DNA of 64,000 nucleotides from Amaurobius ferox (Eukaryota > Arthropoda > Arachnida > Araneae > Amaurobiidae), in the NCBI GenBank assembly GCA_951213105.1, contig OX578136.1, forward strand, positions 70,782,230-70,846,229. The letters are read 5' to 3'. A program made the position numbers and the translations under genes. Positions 11,893 to 22,690 of this stretch are shown in pieces. The stretch's first letter is position 1, and each line of letters opens with the position of its first letter. A model generated the notes under the pieces. It saw nothing but the letters and a program-made list of their open reading frames with translations. It did not search any database and was not told the DNA's origin.

Positions 11893-13647
11893 CAAAGATG
11901 ATGTGGCATGAACATGACTTTCATATATAATTCAATTAATTTACATCTTTCACAATGAAGAAATTACGGTGACACTGTGAAATATACATTTGACACTTTT
12001 CCAGTTGACAACAACGAAAAACTGTTTCAAAATACCTAATCAACTTTTACTTCGCGCAACACTAAATTGACAATTATCAATATTGATAGCATCCGCAATA
12101 AGAAATATAGTCCAGATGTAAAACACTTCAATACAATTCATCAATCTGACATCACTTCCGTTAATCCAACATTATTTTTGCATTTTTTATTAAAGTTTCG
12201 TCAATCTAGGATGACTCATCGTCAAGTTGGCGATATTTCTCTAAATTAGTCACGAAGTTAGCAAAATTTATAGCCATGCGTTACACTCAGACGAAGAAAA
12301 GTGGTTTCTTATATATAAACGACTATTGGTAAATTGTTTGTTGTGAAAATACAAAACTGTTACACAAGTCTCTTTCTCGTGAACGTTGCAAACTAGATCC
12401 ACAAAAATGAAGTTAATACATTTGTCGCAGAATATTACATATAATGGGAACATACTTCATGATAATTAATATATTTTTTAATTTAAATTAATATTTTTTG
12501 CAAATTTATTATTAAAACGTGCAATACCTCGATAACGGTTCATTCCAACCTTCTGACCCAAAGAAATTTGTGTCATTCGTTTTCTAATAAATAAATTATA
12601 AGTAATGATATTTCACATAACATTATTGACCCTTTAAGCATGTCATTTATTTCCTTTCAAGCCCACTGCAGTGGGGAGTTTTTTTCTCCCATACCCTTTT
12701 CCCCATTGATTGCGCTTTGAATGAGAAGGTGTTATAATTATTAAGTAAATAAACATGTATAATAAAAGATAAGTAAATAAACATGTATAATAACCGATAA
12801 GTAAATAAAAACATACAATTCCAATTTTTAATAGTTCATCTTGGTGTGATAAATTTTAAAACATGGAATATAACGACAAGCAACTTCACAGTCTGGCCAC
12901 TATGTCCTGGTTTCTTTCCTAAGCTTCTGTCCAGTTTTATTGAAAGCATAACATACAATACATCACCTAGTTGGCTCTTTTTTGCAGGGTGTGAGATAAC
13001 TTACGTTTTGCTGAAATAAGATTGAAATCATTTGAGGCCTCCATTGCTTTGAGTGTGAAATCCCAACAAAACTGCATTTATTTTACGCTCGTTTACGAAA
13101 TACTGCCTCTGATAAAATTTAGTTTATTGGACTACTACTGCCATCTAGTGCAAAATATTATAAACATAATCAATACCTCATAGAAAAATCGTATGACGTA
13201 TTATTTCTGTCAAACACACAGGAGTCTCTGCTTTAAAAGTGCATGACGAGTCTACCTCGTCAAATCCGCTTAGCGATAGTGCAATGCATGACGAGTTGAC
13301 CTCGTAAACCACGCTTAAAGGGTTAAAAGTTCTGAATCCGAAATTTTCATTCGAAAATTTGATGGGTCTTCCAAGCATTCGTTTATGTTTAAAATCATTA
13401 AGCCTCCAGTATTCAGTGATTAATAGTTGAACTATATTTCGTTTGAAACGCCCCATTCATTCATGTAATATCGCATCCATAGGCTGACGGACACCCACAT
13501 ACACAACAGACATCACATCAAAAATATTTAATTCCAATTCAGAGATTCTTGAAACCATTCTCTTTAGTCGAAAACTCGAATTCGAATTTTCGACCATGAC
13601 ACAATACTTGCCTTATACATTAAAATATGTATATAGGGAATGTAAGA
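11893..13647 (+). mobile_element. Helentron/DINE-1-like element, family C (copy C1), split by a MITE
   Basis: Family C is related to family B but has a different middle. C1 begins GATGATGTGGCATGAACATG, then ACTTTCATATATAATTCAAT. It contains GACTCATCGTCAAGTTGGCG-like text and ACCTCGATAACGGTTCATTC. It is interrupted at 12630-13322 and resumes with TCGAAAATTTGATGGGTCTT. It ends with CAGACATCACATCAAAAATA, TCGAAAACTCGAATTCGAAT, and a hairpin remnant (ACTTGCCTTATACATT...AATGTATATAGGGAATGT). Comparison with C2 (15038-15966) shows that the two halves belong together. Confidence 0.7.
12630..13322. mobile_element. piggyBac-type MITE inserted in C1
   Basis: The left end is CCCTTTAAGCATG and the right end, read on the minus strand, is CCCTTTAAGCGTGG. 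The right flank is TTAA (13323-13326). The left flank is TTGA (12626-12629), one change from TTAA. A CCC-start inverted repeat with a TTAA target is the known signature of piggyBac elements. At 693 bp and without a transposase frame, it is a non-autonomous copy. A direct repeat, GCATGACGAGT(C/T)(T/G)ACCTCGT, lies near the right end. Confidence 0.75.
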
Positions 13648-13789
13648 ATTGTCTGTTGTATAAACACATTTAATTTGATTGTTTTATTGTACTGCTAAGC
13701 AACAATATATAATTTCTTACAAATTATTTTAAGGAAAAAATACCGTCTGCATAATTCGATTTTTGTGGAAGGTTCGTTTTTATTTACTA

Positions 13790-13950
13790 TCTCGACAAAC
13801 TCTGGTTCTATAAACTCGAAACATGGACTACAGTTTAAGTCGAGCTATTTCAATTACCCACAAAATTTCATAAAATTCGGTGCAGCTGTTCTCTAGTAAT
13901 GATGACATAAACATAAACAAACATAAACATAAACAAATACACAATGATAT
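13790..13950 (+). repeat. dispersed repeat fragment, family D
   Basis: Text with ACTCTGGTTCTATAAACTCG, then TTTAAGTCGAGCTATTTCAA, CCCACAAAATTTCATAAAAT and TCGGTGCAGCTG, ending in a (ACATAA)n-like tail. The same sequence occurs inverted at 60705-60860, so this is a dispersed family. A 3' end followed by a simple tail hints at a retroposon, but no coding part is present. Confidence 0.5.
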
Positions 13951-15010
13951 TTATTTATTTACATGTATTACTTTATGCTAAAAGAGAAATACCAAATGTT
14001 GATTCAATTAATTTTCGTATTTTAAACTATATATGTGTAAATTTGAGCTACTTTGTTGTCATATATATTCAGCTAATAATCTAAAATTTACATTTACAAA
14101 TTTTATTACGCACTTAAAAGCTTCATTTATTTACTTATTTTCGAAATATAGCTTTCTGCTTGTTCAATTATGTATGGTTTTTCTTCTAAATGTGATGCAT
14201 AGACAAGTTTATTTCAAATCGTTAATTATGTCGTCTAATAAGATAGAGTACTTTAACTTTAGTTACATAATTAATTTTCATTTTAATAAGATGTTGTATT
14301 TAAAATAGTTGCAGATTCTAAATATACAATTAAATTATTTTAATTTCATGATTCTTTTCTTTTACAGAATGAAATTAGATAAAGCTTCTTACTGTATTTT
14401 AAATTAGGAAAATCCTGCAAAGTAAGTGGTTCTTAATTTAAAATTTTGTTCAAATGATCACCAGAATTTTACTTAAATCTTTAATAAGTCCTTTAGTAAT
14501 TGTATATAAAATTAATTACATATTTGCCATTAGAAATGTAATATTTCACGGATTAAGTTTTAAAAAATCATTTCTTTAATTAGATGCAATACATTTCAAA
14601 GTTGTATATACGATTAAATAAATAATTTTCCAATCAGCTTATGTATAATGATATTCATGTTTATTCCCATTACGTTGGTATAAATTATAAGCCCAAAGTA
14701 TCCTGTAGCATGTTAAAATATTTTTTTTTAATTTAAAATCTTGTATATTCGTGAATTTGGAATATACAATTTATCCACAGTGATGCAACCAAAAACTATT
14801 TCTGAATTCGATTTTTATAATTATTTGAAGATTTGTATAATCTGATATTTATTTAACTTTTGTTAGATATATTAATAGAACTTTACATAGGCAAATACAT
14901 TAAGTAAATTATAAGATTATATATTTATACAATCCTTGATACATATTTTGATATATGTATATTATTTTCCTCTGAATGTACAACGGTTTGTTATAAAACA
15001 ACACTTTTTT
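13951..15010. other. unassigned AT-rich DNA
   Basis: Very AT-rich. The 91-residue ORF at 14033-14308 shows no recognisable motif and has the composition expected of chance. Confidence 0.5.
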
Positions 15011-15042
15011 GCTTTCCCTACAATGCATTGCATAGGGAAAAA
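15011..15042 (+). repeat. solitary family B/C 3' hairpin abutting C2
   Basis: CTTTCCCTACAATGCA and TGCATAGGGAAA form a near-perfect hairpin of the B/C 3'-end type. It is followed without a gap by the start of C2 (AAAATCTGATGTGGACAGCT). It may be the leftover end of a former upstream head-to-tail copy, as seen intact at B1-B2. Confidence 0.6.
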
Positions 15043-15800
15043 TCTGATGTGGACAGCTCATGACTTTCCTTATATAATCCAATGAATTTACTACTTTTAC
15101 AGTAAAAATAAATAGGTTATTCTTATAGTATATACTTATATTCTTCCCAAGATGCTGAATTTTCGTCAATGAGTCGTCATTTTCATTGATTAAGGGTCAT
15201 TTTTATCCATGTGGCGAGATTTTCGTTAATTTGGTAACAATTTGAAAAGTCGCAAAGTTGGCGACATTCCGCCAAATTCGTCACCAAAATATAACCAATC
15301 GGTAGGGGCGGGGAAATAAGTTATTCTTATTACAGATAAATGACTATTGGCGTTCAGATACAAATTTATTACTCAAAGTATTTTTTTTCATGAATGGAAC
15401 GAGCTAGATCCATGGCAGTGATATCACCAAATTTATCGCATAATATTGCATATAAAAAGTGAACATGTTTCTCAAAAGTTATTATATATTTTTATTAATT
15501 TATGGGACTTTTTGATAAATTTATTTGAAAAATGTGCAATATCTCGAGAACGGTGCATGCTAGCGTTTTAAAGTTTATGTCTATCGTTTTCTAAGGAAAA
15601 ATTACATAAGAAATGTCTACTTGCGTAATTTTATTAAAGGTTTGATTTTTGGATGATTTTTTCAAAATTTCACTCGAAAATTTTGGTAGGTTCTGATCAT
15701 TCGATTGCGTTCAAAAACAATAGACTTCCAGTATTCACGGATTGTGATTTTTGTACCAAATTTCATTCGAATCACTTCATTCGTTCGTAAGATATCGTCT

Positions 15801-15839
<39 letters not shown>

Positions 15840-15966
15840 TCACCTCAAAAATGTTTGATTCGTGATCAGGGATGTTTGAAACGTGCTCTCCCGTCGAAAA
15901 CTCGAATTCGAATATTCTACGCCTTCACAATACTTTCCTTATACATTATGTAAATAAGGAAACTAA
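15038..15966 (+). mobile_element. Helentron/DINE-1-like element, family C (copy C2, most complete)
   Basis: The 5' end is AATCTGATGTGGACAGCTCA followed by TGACTTTCC. The middle contains TTTTCGTCAATGAGTCGTCA, ATATCTCGAGAACGGTGCAT and ATTTTGGTAGGTTCTG. A (CA)n tract lies at 15803-15833. The 3' end has CAGACATCACCTCAAAAATG, then TCGAAAACTCGAATTCGAAT and the hairpin ACTTTCCTTATACATT...AAATAAGGAAACT. It shares the layout of family B (5' subterminal ACTTTCC, microsatellite, 3' stem-loop). No protein is encoded. Confidence 0.7.
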
Positions 15967-16131
15967 TAATCGGATTCACATTGAAAATTGTAACACGGTC
16001 ATTTGACGCCGGCCATTCATCTTGCTGCTCTAAGTCCTTGGACGAGCCGAATGGTCTGGGCTTTCGACGGTCATTTGACGAATATATGCGTTTCAAGCAC
16101 TCTAGAATCCGAAAAAACTATTTATAGCGTG

Positions 16132-16421
16132 CTACCTTCTCTTCTTCTTCTTCAACCCAGAACGTCCGACCTACCGAAAGTGTAAGTTATATATTTGGAT
16201 CGCCAGAAAGTGCCACCCAATTTAGACCGGAACCCTGTGGGACGGCAGCCACAGGGGCGGTACCCCTCTGCCACCAATCTCTTGGAAGGACTTATGCGCC
16301 CTCATATTTAACATATTCGTACTCGGCGTGAACATGGGGACAGTCTGAGCAGACCACGAATTGAACTCGGGCCATCCAAGTACAATCCCCGTGCGCTAGA
16401 CACTGGGCTGCCCCGCACCTC
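16132..16421 (-). mobile_element. tRNA-headed SINE (family S1), near full length, with target-site duplication
   Basis: On the minus strand the head starts GCGGGGCAGCCCAGTGTCTA (A box) and has a B box GAGTTCAATTC. It continues into the S1 body (AAGTCCTTCCAAGAGATTGG, GGTACCGCCCCTGTGG, GGTGGCACTTTCTGGC) and ends in a (GAA)n tail. The flanking TAGCGTG at 16125-16131 and 16422-16428 is the target-site duplication. The insertion point lies in the family B text CTATTTTTGGCGTGACG, which confirms the boundaries. Confidence 0.85.
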
Positions 16422-16915
16422 TAGCGTGACGTTTACGTGTGTGCTGTGTGCCTGTCTGTCTTTTTGTGTATATGTGTGTCTGTCTGTATAATTAATGTAT
16501 CTACTCCAGCTGAAAAACTAATTGGCTAAATATCGCAAAAGTTGGTATATAAGTCACTTGTGGGTTACCCCAGTGCTAATTAGATTTTGGTACGATTCTG
16601 AAGAAAAAACCTGAGAAATAGCCGCAAGAAATGTGTGTATCCACTCTAGCTAAAAAACTAATTGATCGAATTTCACAAAATTTCGATAGATAAATCACCT
16701 GTTGAATACTCTGGTGTACCTGATTTTTGGGTGGGAATGACTCCCACAAAAATTGCCCAAATCCAAAATAAAAGACTGCGTATACTCTGTATCAATTACA
16801 TGATTGATTTAGTCGTAATTTTTGATGACGCGAAAAGAATAAGACCAGCTACGTAACTTTACGTTCTCGAGATATTTTAGTTTTTTCGTATTTTAACTAA
16901 GTCGTTTTCAAAATA

Positions 16916-17890
16916 AGAAATATCAATTATGCGTAAAGCATTGCTTACGAAACACTTTCCAACTGAAATGCAATTTTATTTAAACATCTTTAAAATGCGA
17001 TACATTTAGCGCTGATATATTTTAAATTATCGCAGAACTGAATAATTTATTATATTTGAAAACTTAAAACTTCATCCAAAAACATGAACTTTTTTCAAAT
17101 GACGTTATCGAAATATAAACCGTCTGGCTCTCTATGTAAAAGCAATGAATATTTTATGCATACTACTTTTATTCCAGACACTAGAGTTAAATGAGCTTGT
17201 GTGAAAAAAATTCAGCAATTCTTATACAACTCCTCTTACAATCACTTGTTTACATTCTGCATCCATTAAAATTAGACTTCGTTGTAGAAATAATCAATGT
17301 TTGATGATCATTTAAACTACAAAATATTGTAATAGCGTTGGCACAGAATATTTATGCACAGAAAATATGCAAAGATAAAGCAGTTTTAGGACGAATGCAA
17401 CATTAAATATAAATTTAATAGAAAGCTAAACATCACTTTTTTTACACTGTGAAAAGGGGTGGATATCATACTTTATTTTGAAATGGGTAACGTGATTCCT
17501 TCATAAAATATTGGTGTAATTATTGTTTTAATTTTTATTTAAAAACTACTGAACATAATTCGCTGAAATTATTTTTATATATTTTATGGGATAATTTGAA
17601 TATTTCCAAAAATTTTCGAAACAACTTGTGAATTTTAACTTCGCTTAAAAATTGTTTGAAATTTCAGATGCCATAGGGTTCAATGTATCTTACTTTTTCA
17701 ATCCGGCTTCAATCCCAAACTGATTAGGTGATTTTATTAATTTACATTCCCATATGTCCCACAGAACAACAACTTACTAACACGTCATTTTAATAAAGTC
17801 ATTTTTACGGCAGTTTTTACGGCAGTTTTTACGGCAGACGGAATGTACAAAGTCACAAACGTTTTTCAACTATTTTGGAAAGTGTTAAAA
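16916..17890 (+). mobile_element. Helentron/DINE-1-like element, family A (copy A1)
   Basis: The 5' end is a diverged form of AAGATCAATCATGCTTAAAG, followed by subterminal GAAACACTTTCCAAC. The 3' end has a degenerate AAACGTTTTTCAAC/GGAAAGTGTT hairpin, preceded by GACGGAATGTACAAAG. The GACA microsatellite seen in other family A copies is nearly lost here. A short (TTTTTACGGCAG)n triplication lies at about 17801-17836. The element sits inside B4 and is more diverged than the other A copies. Confidence 0.7.
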
Positions 17891-18075
17891 ACGTCTAATC
17901 GCCAAATAAAAAAAGAAATTGAAATAAAAATTCAAATTCAGTTTAATTTCACATAATTATCCTTCTATATTTCCTGCTATTAAACTCAATTAAATGATTT
18001 ATAAAAGAAAGACAGTAAAATTGAATTTGAGTCTGTAGGTAAAGTCATGTTCTGCTAACATCCGATTTTTATAAA

Positions 18076-18740
18076 TATATCCCAGACCTACTGGCAGATA
18101 CAAAAAATATGAGATTTTTGGCAAACATCCGTTACTTTAATAATTTAGAACTTTGCGAGACATATAAATATTTATTTCTATGTATTTGTCAATATGCTTT
18201 CTTATATCTCATTTCTACTTCCATAACACTATCTGCATATCATAAAATATCCGACCAAATGTATCTTACAATAGAAACAATACGTTTATTTTGTATCGAA
18301 GGAAATTGAATTTTTAAACATTTAGGACATTGGATATGTATGAACACGATTTATATTTTAAGGATAATATTTAAGGTATTGCGTTTAAGAAATTATACTT
18401 TGCAAATATTTCTCTCCACAGTATTCTAATGAATTGAATAATACAGAAGGCTTTACAACGAAGCATACCATATTCCAAATGCATTAGATAATATATAAAA
18501 GTGTTTATAAGTAGTATGTCATTTTAATGTTATAATCCATTTTCCATTCTCATGTTTTTAAACTCCCTCTCTCTATGCGTATTATGCAAATAACATACAC
18601 TTAACAGGACATAAATTCTAATGTTTCAAGTAATAAAATATGTAAAAATTAGACTTCATTCCATTAAAATATTACAGTTTGCCGGAACAAGAAATTTAAC
18701 CGATTCACTTGATTAAAGACCAGGTAAAATATTGCTATAC
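18076..18740. other. unassigned AT-rich DNA
   Basis: No gene or repeat end recognised. The 66-residue ORF at 18109-18309 has no motif. Confidence 0.5.
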
Positions 18741-19438
18741 CGTCACCGCGACGTCTGGCAATAGCTAACACATACATTCGTTTCTTGTGTTATTGAGGAG
18801 GCCATATATTGCCAAGTGAGTCACCCAGCTAGCCAAATTTATCGCAAAGCATTACAGACCAACGGAAAGAAGTCCTTTCCGTATTTTAATGAAAATTGGC
18901 GTACTGTTTGGCATCAATGAAATGAAACTATTCCCAATGTACCTGCTCCCGTGAATGCAACAAACTGCGTAATGATGTTAATAAATTAATCGCATAATTT
19001 TGCATAAAAAAGTGAATATATTTCACAATAGTTAATATTTTTCAATTTTATGTGATTTTTTGATACACTATTTAAAAAAAATGTAGAATATCTCGAGAAC
19101 GGTTCATACTAGCATTCTTAAGATTGTATCATTCGTTTTCTAAACAAAAATTTCATAAAAAATTATCATTTACGTAACATTATTTAAGGTTTTGACTTTA
19201 AATAACTTTTTTAAAATTTCATTCAAAAATTTTGGGGTCTTCCGAACACTTAATTACGTTGGAAATAAAATATGTTTCCCGTATTTACTATTTGTAATAT
19301 CTGTACCAAATTTCATTTGAAACGTTTTTTTCTTTCGGGAGATCCATAGATTTATGGCACACATACGTACGCATAAACACACATACATACACTCACACAC
19401 ACACACACACGCACGCACACACACACACACAGACACAC

Positions 19439-19469
<31 letters not shown>

Positions 19470-19614
19470 TATACACAGACATCATCTCAAAATGTTTGAT
19501 TCGTGTTCAGGGATGCTTGATACGTGCTCTAAAGTCTAAAAGACGAATTCTAATTGTCGGCCCCGTTACAATACTGTATTCATGTATTATACTATATATA
19601 AATAGGGAAAGTAA
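18740..19614 (+). mobile_element. Helentron/DINE-1-like element, family C (copy C3), 5' end lost
   Basis: Shares with C1 and C2 the blocks GTGAGTCACCCAGCTAGCCA, AATATCTCGAGAACGGTTCA, TTTTGGGGTCTTCCGAACAC and CAGACATCATCTCAAAATGT. It ends with a weak hairpin before GGGAAAGTAAAAT. A large (CA)n/(CATA)n tract occupies 19377-19475. The 5' limit is approximate. Its 3' third is included in a tandem duplication. Confidence 0.6.
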
Positions 19615-19854
19615 AATATCTCCTTTTATAGACGCTGTATACCAATTGAAAAAGTGTTAAATCTTTGACTGAAAATTAAGTAGGTATAAAATATTATTAC
19701 ATATTTTTAACTATATATATATTTGAAGACAATTTGAGTCACTGCGAAAGAAATTTGAGTGATGAGTATCTTAATCATTCTAAACACACATACATCATTT
19801 AAACACACATACATCATTTAAACACACATACATCATTTAAACACACATACATAC

Positions 19855-19911
<57 letters not shown>

Positions 19912-20238
19912 TACATACATATATATACACACAGACATCATCTCAAAATGTTTGATTCGTGTTCAGGGATGCTTGATACGTGCTCTGCTGTCTAAAAGAC
20001 GAATTCCAATTGTCGGTCCCGTTACAATAATGTATTCATGTATTATACTATATTATATATAGGGAAAGCAAAATATCTCCTTTTATAGACGCTGTATACC
20101 AATTGAAAAAGTGTTAAATCTTTGACTGAAAATTAAGTAGGTATAAGATATTATTACATATTTTTAACTATATATTTCAAGACAATTTGAGTCACTGCGA
20201 AAGAAATTTGAGTGATGAGTATCTTAATCATTCTAAAA
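19380..20238 (+). repeat. ~460-bp tandem duplication covering the C3 3' end and flanking DNA
   Basis: CATACATACACTCAC at about 19382 and 19846 opens two copies. Both continue through the CA/CATA microsatellite, the C3 3' end, TCTCCTTTTATAGACGCTGT, and a unique flank that ends GAGTATCTTAATCATTCTAA at about 19784 and 20238. Three 19-bp units (AAACACACATACATCATTT) bridge the copies at 19781-19838. Because the flank is duplicated too, the event followed the C3 insertion. Slippage or unequal exchange at the microsatellite is the likely cause. Confidence 0.85.
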
Positions 20239-21170
20239 AATAATTTTTATTTTAAGTAACGCAAAATCTAAAGCATCTGTGGGGTTCCTTATTTTCCTTT
20301 CAAGTATTAGCTGCGTCCAGCCGCTTAATACATCTTAAAACCAGTGATAGAACTTTAATTTTGATTGCACAAAATAATATATTGGAACTTTAATTACTTA
20401 GACACCTAAAAGATGAATATACATCCTTCAATAGACTGTGTATAACAATAGAAGAACGAAAACCTAAAATCAATATTTTTATTGCTATAATAAATATGCA
20501 TTCGATATAGTTGTGTGTGGTACTTATGCTTTGTTGCGGAAATGCCAAAGGGTGACATTATTTAGATTTATGAACAGATCAGCATATAAAGCGCTTTAAA
20601 AATAACAAAAACAAAAGTAAAAACATCTGAACATTTCTAAATGAGAATCTATTAGAATTAGTAAAATATCGTACTGATAATTTTTCAAAAAAGCATGTAC
20701 ATTTTAAGAAAATTAAAGTAGAAATGAAAAATATTGGTTGCAAAAAAACAAAAAATAAAATAAAATAAATCTTAAAAAAGTGATCACTCTAAGAAACATC
20801 CTATAAAATTCTGGTCTATGATCATATTTATATAAAACAAGACAATGGCAAATAAAAGTCTACAGCAGATAGAATTAGATGTAAAAACATGTATTACTAC
20901 TTTGTATTCACTTGTTTAGAAGTGAAACCAACCATGAATAATACAACAAAGAAAAACTGGAGCTGAAATTTGATAAAATAAATTTTTAAAGTATTTTTTA
21001 AACTTTGACATTTTTTTTTTTTTACAATATTTTTTTTTACATTTAAAAAAATATGCTGATATTAAATTTCGACCACTCGAAAATTTCCAATGCACTACAA
21101 AAATATATTGAATCACTATATTTATTGAAATGCGATACATACCAGTACAGACATATAGTTTTACTCGATT
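20239..21170. other. unassigned AT-rich DNA
   Basis: No recognisable gene. Poly-A/T rich around 20730-21050. Confidence 0.5.
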
Positions 21171-21252
21171 TAAATAATAAATGAATGACAAATCGTTAGA
21201 TTTTAAGAGTCATTTTATTAAAACATCCATCAGACGTACATATAATTTAAAA

Positions 21253-21294
21253 GCCACTGCGCTTTCGGGTATCATCATACCCTTCCTCAGTGGC
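21253..21294 (-). ncRNA. hammerhead-ribozyme-like motif in the left Penelope terminal repeat
   Basis: Minus-strand text: GCCA, then CTGAGGA, a hairpin GGGTAT-GATG-ATACCC, then GAAA, then GCGCAGTGGC. CTGANGA...GAAA around a stem II is the conserved hammerhead core, and GCCACT pairs with AGTGGC as stem I. An extra A precedes stem II, stem III is very short, and the usual UH cleavage site is not clear in this copy. Penelope-like elements are known to carry hammerhead motifs in their terminal repeats. Confidence 0.6.
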
Positions 21295-21357
21295 GCTAAA
21301 TAAAAACCATGCCAACATGCTTAAATACTGTTCACTAGCGGTAAATTGAATTTGTGA

Positions 21358-22194
21358 AGTCCTATTCTTTGGCAACGTTACGTTGATGATATTTTCATTA
21401 TTTGGGATCATTGTTTAAAGGATCTCCTTAATCTTTTGGATATTGTTAATAAATTTTACCCCTCCACAAAATTTACTATCGAGCATGAGTCTGACTGTTC
21501 TTTGCCATTTTTGGTCATTCTTATTTCTCGTAATTCCTATGGTTTTCAGTCTTCTGTTTTTCGTAAATCCACTTTCACTAACACTTGCATCCCAATTAAT
21601 ACTTTTCACCCCATCTCGTCTAAAAAAGCCTACTTTAATGTGCATTTTAGCCGCGCTCATAATGTTTGTTCTAGTATTTCGTCGTTAAACAGTGAAATTG
21701 ATTTTATCTTTATACTTGGTCAGGATGCCGGCTACTCTTTTGAGTTTGCTTATCAAATATTTTCAATTATTCGCCGTAATTTTATTCAACCCAATTCTAA
21801 ACTCATTCCCATTAATGATCGTTTGCCGTTTAAAGCTAGTTTCTCGTATCACCCAAAAAATTTTCGTCCCCTCATCAAATTTTGCACCGAGTTTAATTTT
21901 AGACCCACTCACTCGAAGGTAACCACTTTGTTTAATCGTATTCGAACTTATAAATTTGGGGATAAAGATGACTTTAAAAGCCATTCTGGGGTATATATAG
22001 TACCCCTTCTTTCTCTAGCTAATGTTTATAAGTTTTATATTGGTAGCACTAAACGCACGGTTGGTATACGGTTATCTGAACATGCTAGGGACGTTAGAAA
22101 CAGTAGGCAGTCGACTGTTCTTGCCCAATTACTGATTAATGATAAATTTCAACCTCTTTTCGAAAATTATTTTCTTTTGATCAGCTGTATATAA
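21358..22194 (+). pseudogene. Penelope-type reverse transcriptase (C-terminal part) plus GIY-YIG endonuclease
   Basis: The open frame begins just after a stop at 21355 and reads SPILWQRYVDDIFIIW, which contains the YVDD catalytic motif of the reverse transcriptase. The first in-frame ATG is at 21436. From there the 252-residue product holds the thumb/linker region (residues 1-180) and then the endonuclease. The GIY-type motif is GVY at residues 185-187, YIG is at 201-203, and the helix residue is R212 in GIRLSEH. Family members use the reverse transcriptase and nuclease to nick and copy RNA into chromosomal targets. Fingers and palm motifs before YVDD are absent, so this copy cannot be autonomous. 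The remaining frame has no stops, which suggests a fairly recent insertion. Confidence 0.85.
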
Positions 22195-22568
22195 CCATTC
22201 GTCTATTGTACTTTATGGATCCCTCTTTATTTATCTATATCGCACCTCTATCTGTAATTTTGACCCTGTCCATGTTTTAAGTTACGCCTGGCGACTCGTT
22301 CTTGATTCCATGCGAGTCAAACCTTTACGAAGTTACCTCTAAAATATAAAGTATTTAAAATTCTTTACTTATATATATTTGTGCTTAAACTGGATTATGA
22401 CTTTTTGTCTTCCTTGTATTTATAATTTTGTAATTTTTAAATCTGATTCTGGTGATTTTGTGTGGATGTATTAAACGTGTTTAGTAGTGTTGTCAATTTT
22501 GTAATATGCAAATTCAACTTGCTGGTAGTGGATAGTATTTAAACATGTTGGCATGATTTTTATTTAAC

Positions 22569-22610
22569 GCCACTGGGGAAGGGTATGATGATACCCCAAA
22601 CGGCTCTGGC
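22569..22610 (+). ncRNA. hammerhead-ribozyme-like motif (decayed core) in the right Penelope terminal repeat
   Basis: The same structure as the left repeat: stem I GCCA/TGGC, hairpin GGGTAT-GATG-ATACCC and 3' text AAACGGCTC before TGGC, which offers a CTC cleavage-type triplet. The core has changed to CTGGGGA and CAAA. Left and right copies thus keep different parts of the expected ribozyme. Confidence 0.5.
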
Positions 22611-22690
22611 TTTTAAATTATATGTACGTCTGATGGATGTTTTAATAAAATGACGTTTAAAATCTAATGATTTGTCATTCATTTTTTATT

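Larger units (their letters stand above)
16060..18075 (-). mobile_element. Helentron/DINE-1-like element, family B (copy B4), split by a SINE and by family A copy A1
   Basis: Three pieces on the minus strand together make one family B copy. The 3' part is 16060-16131, the middle 16422-16915 (microsatellite, two ACCAAATTTTGTGAAATTCG-like blocks, the ATATCTCGAGAACG block), and the 5' part 17891-18075 (ACATGACTTTACCTACAGAC and the AATCGGATG start). The first gap is filled by a SINE and the second by A1. This fixes the order: B4 came first, A1 and the SINE later. Confidence 0.7.
21176..22690 (+). mobile_element. Penelope-like element, 5'-truncated, with inverted terminal repeats
   Basis: A ~175-bp sequence at 21176-21355 recurs inverted at 22505-22690 (shared text includes ACATCCATCAGACGTACATA and ATGCCAACATG). 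Between them is one reading frame encoding the end of a reverse transcriptase and a GIY-YIG endonuclease. That combination defines Penelope-like elements, whose terminal repeats can be direct or inverted. The frame starts abruptly at the left repeat, so most of the reverse transcriptase is missing. Both repeats hold a hammerhead-like motif. Confidence 0.85.

Noticed and set aside
19254..19539. Overlapping histidine/threonine-rich and cysteine-rich ORFs on both strands
   Set aside because: They are translations of the CA/CATA microsatellite in C3.
21415..21984. Minus-strand and alternate-frame ORFs over the Penelope element (21415-21660, 21443-21688, 21692-21922, 21763-21984)
   Set aside because: They are shadows of the plus-strand reverse transcriptase/GIY-YIG frame.
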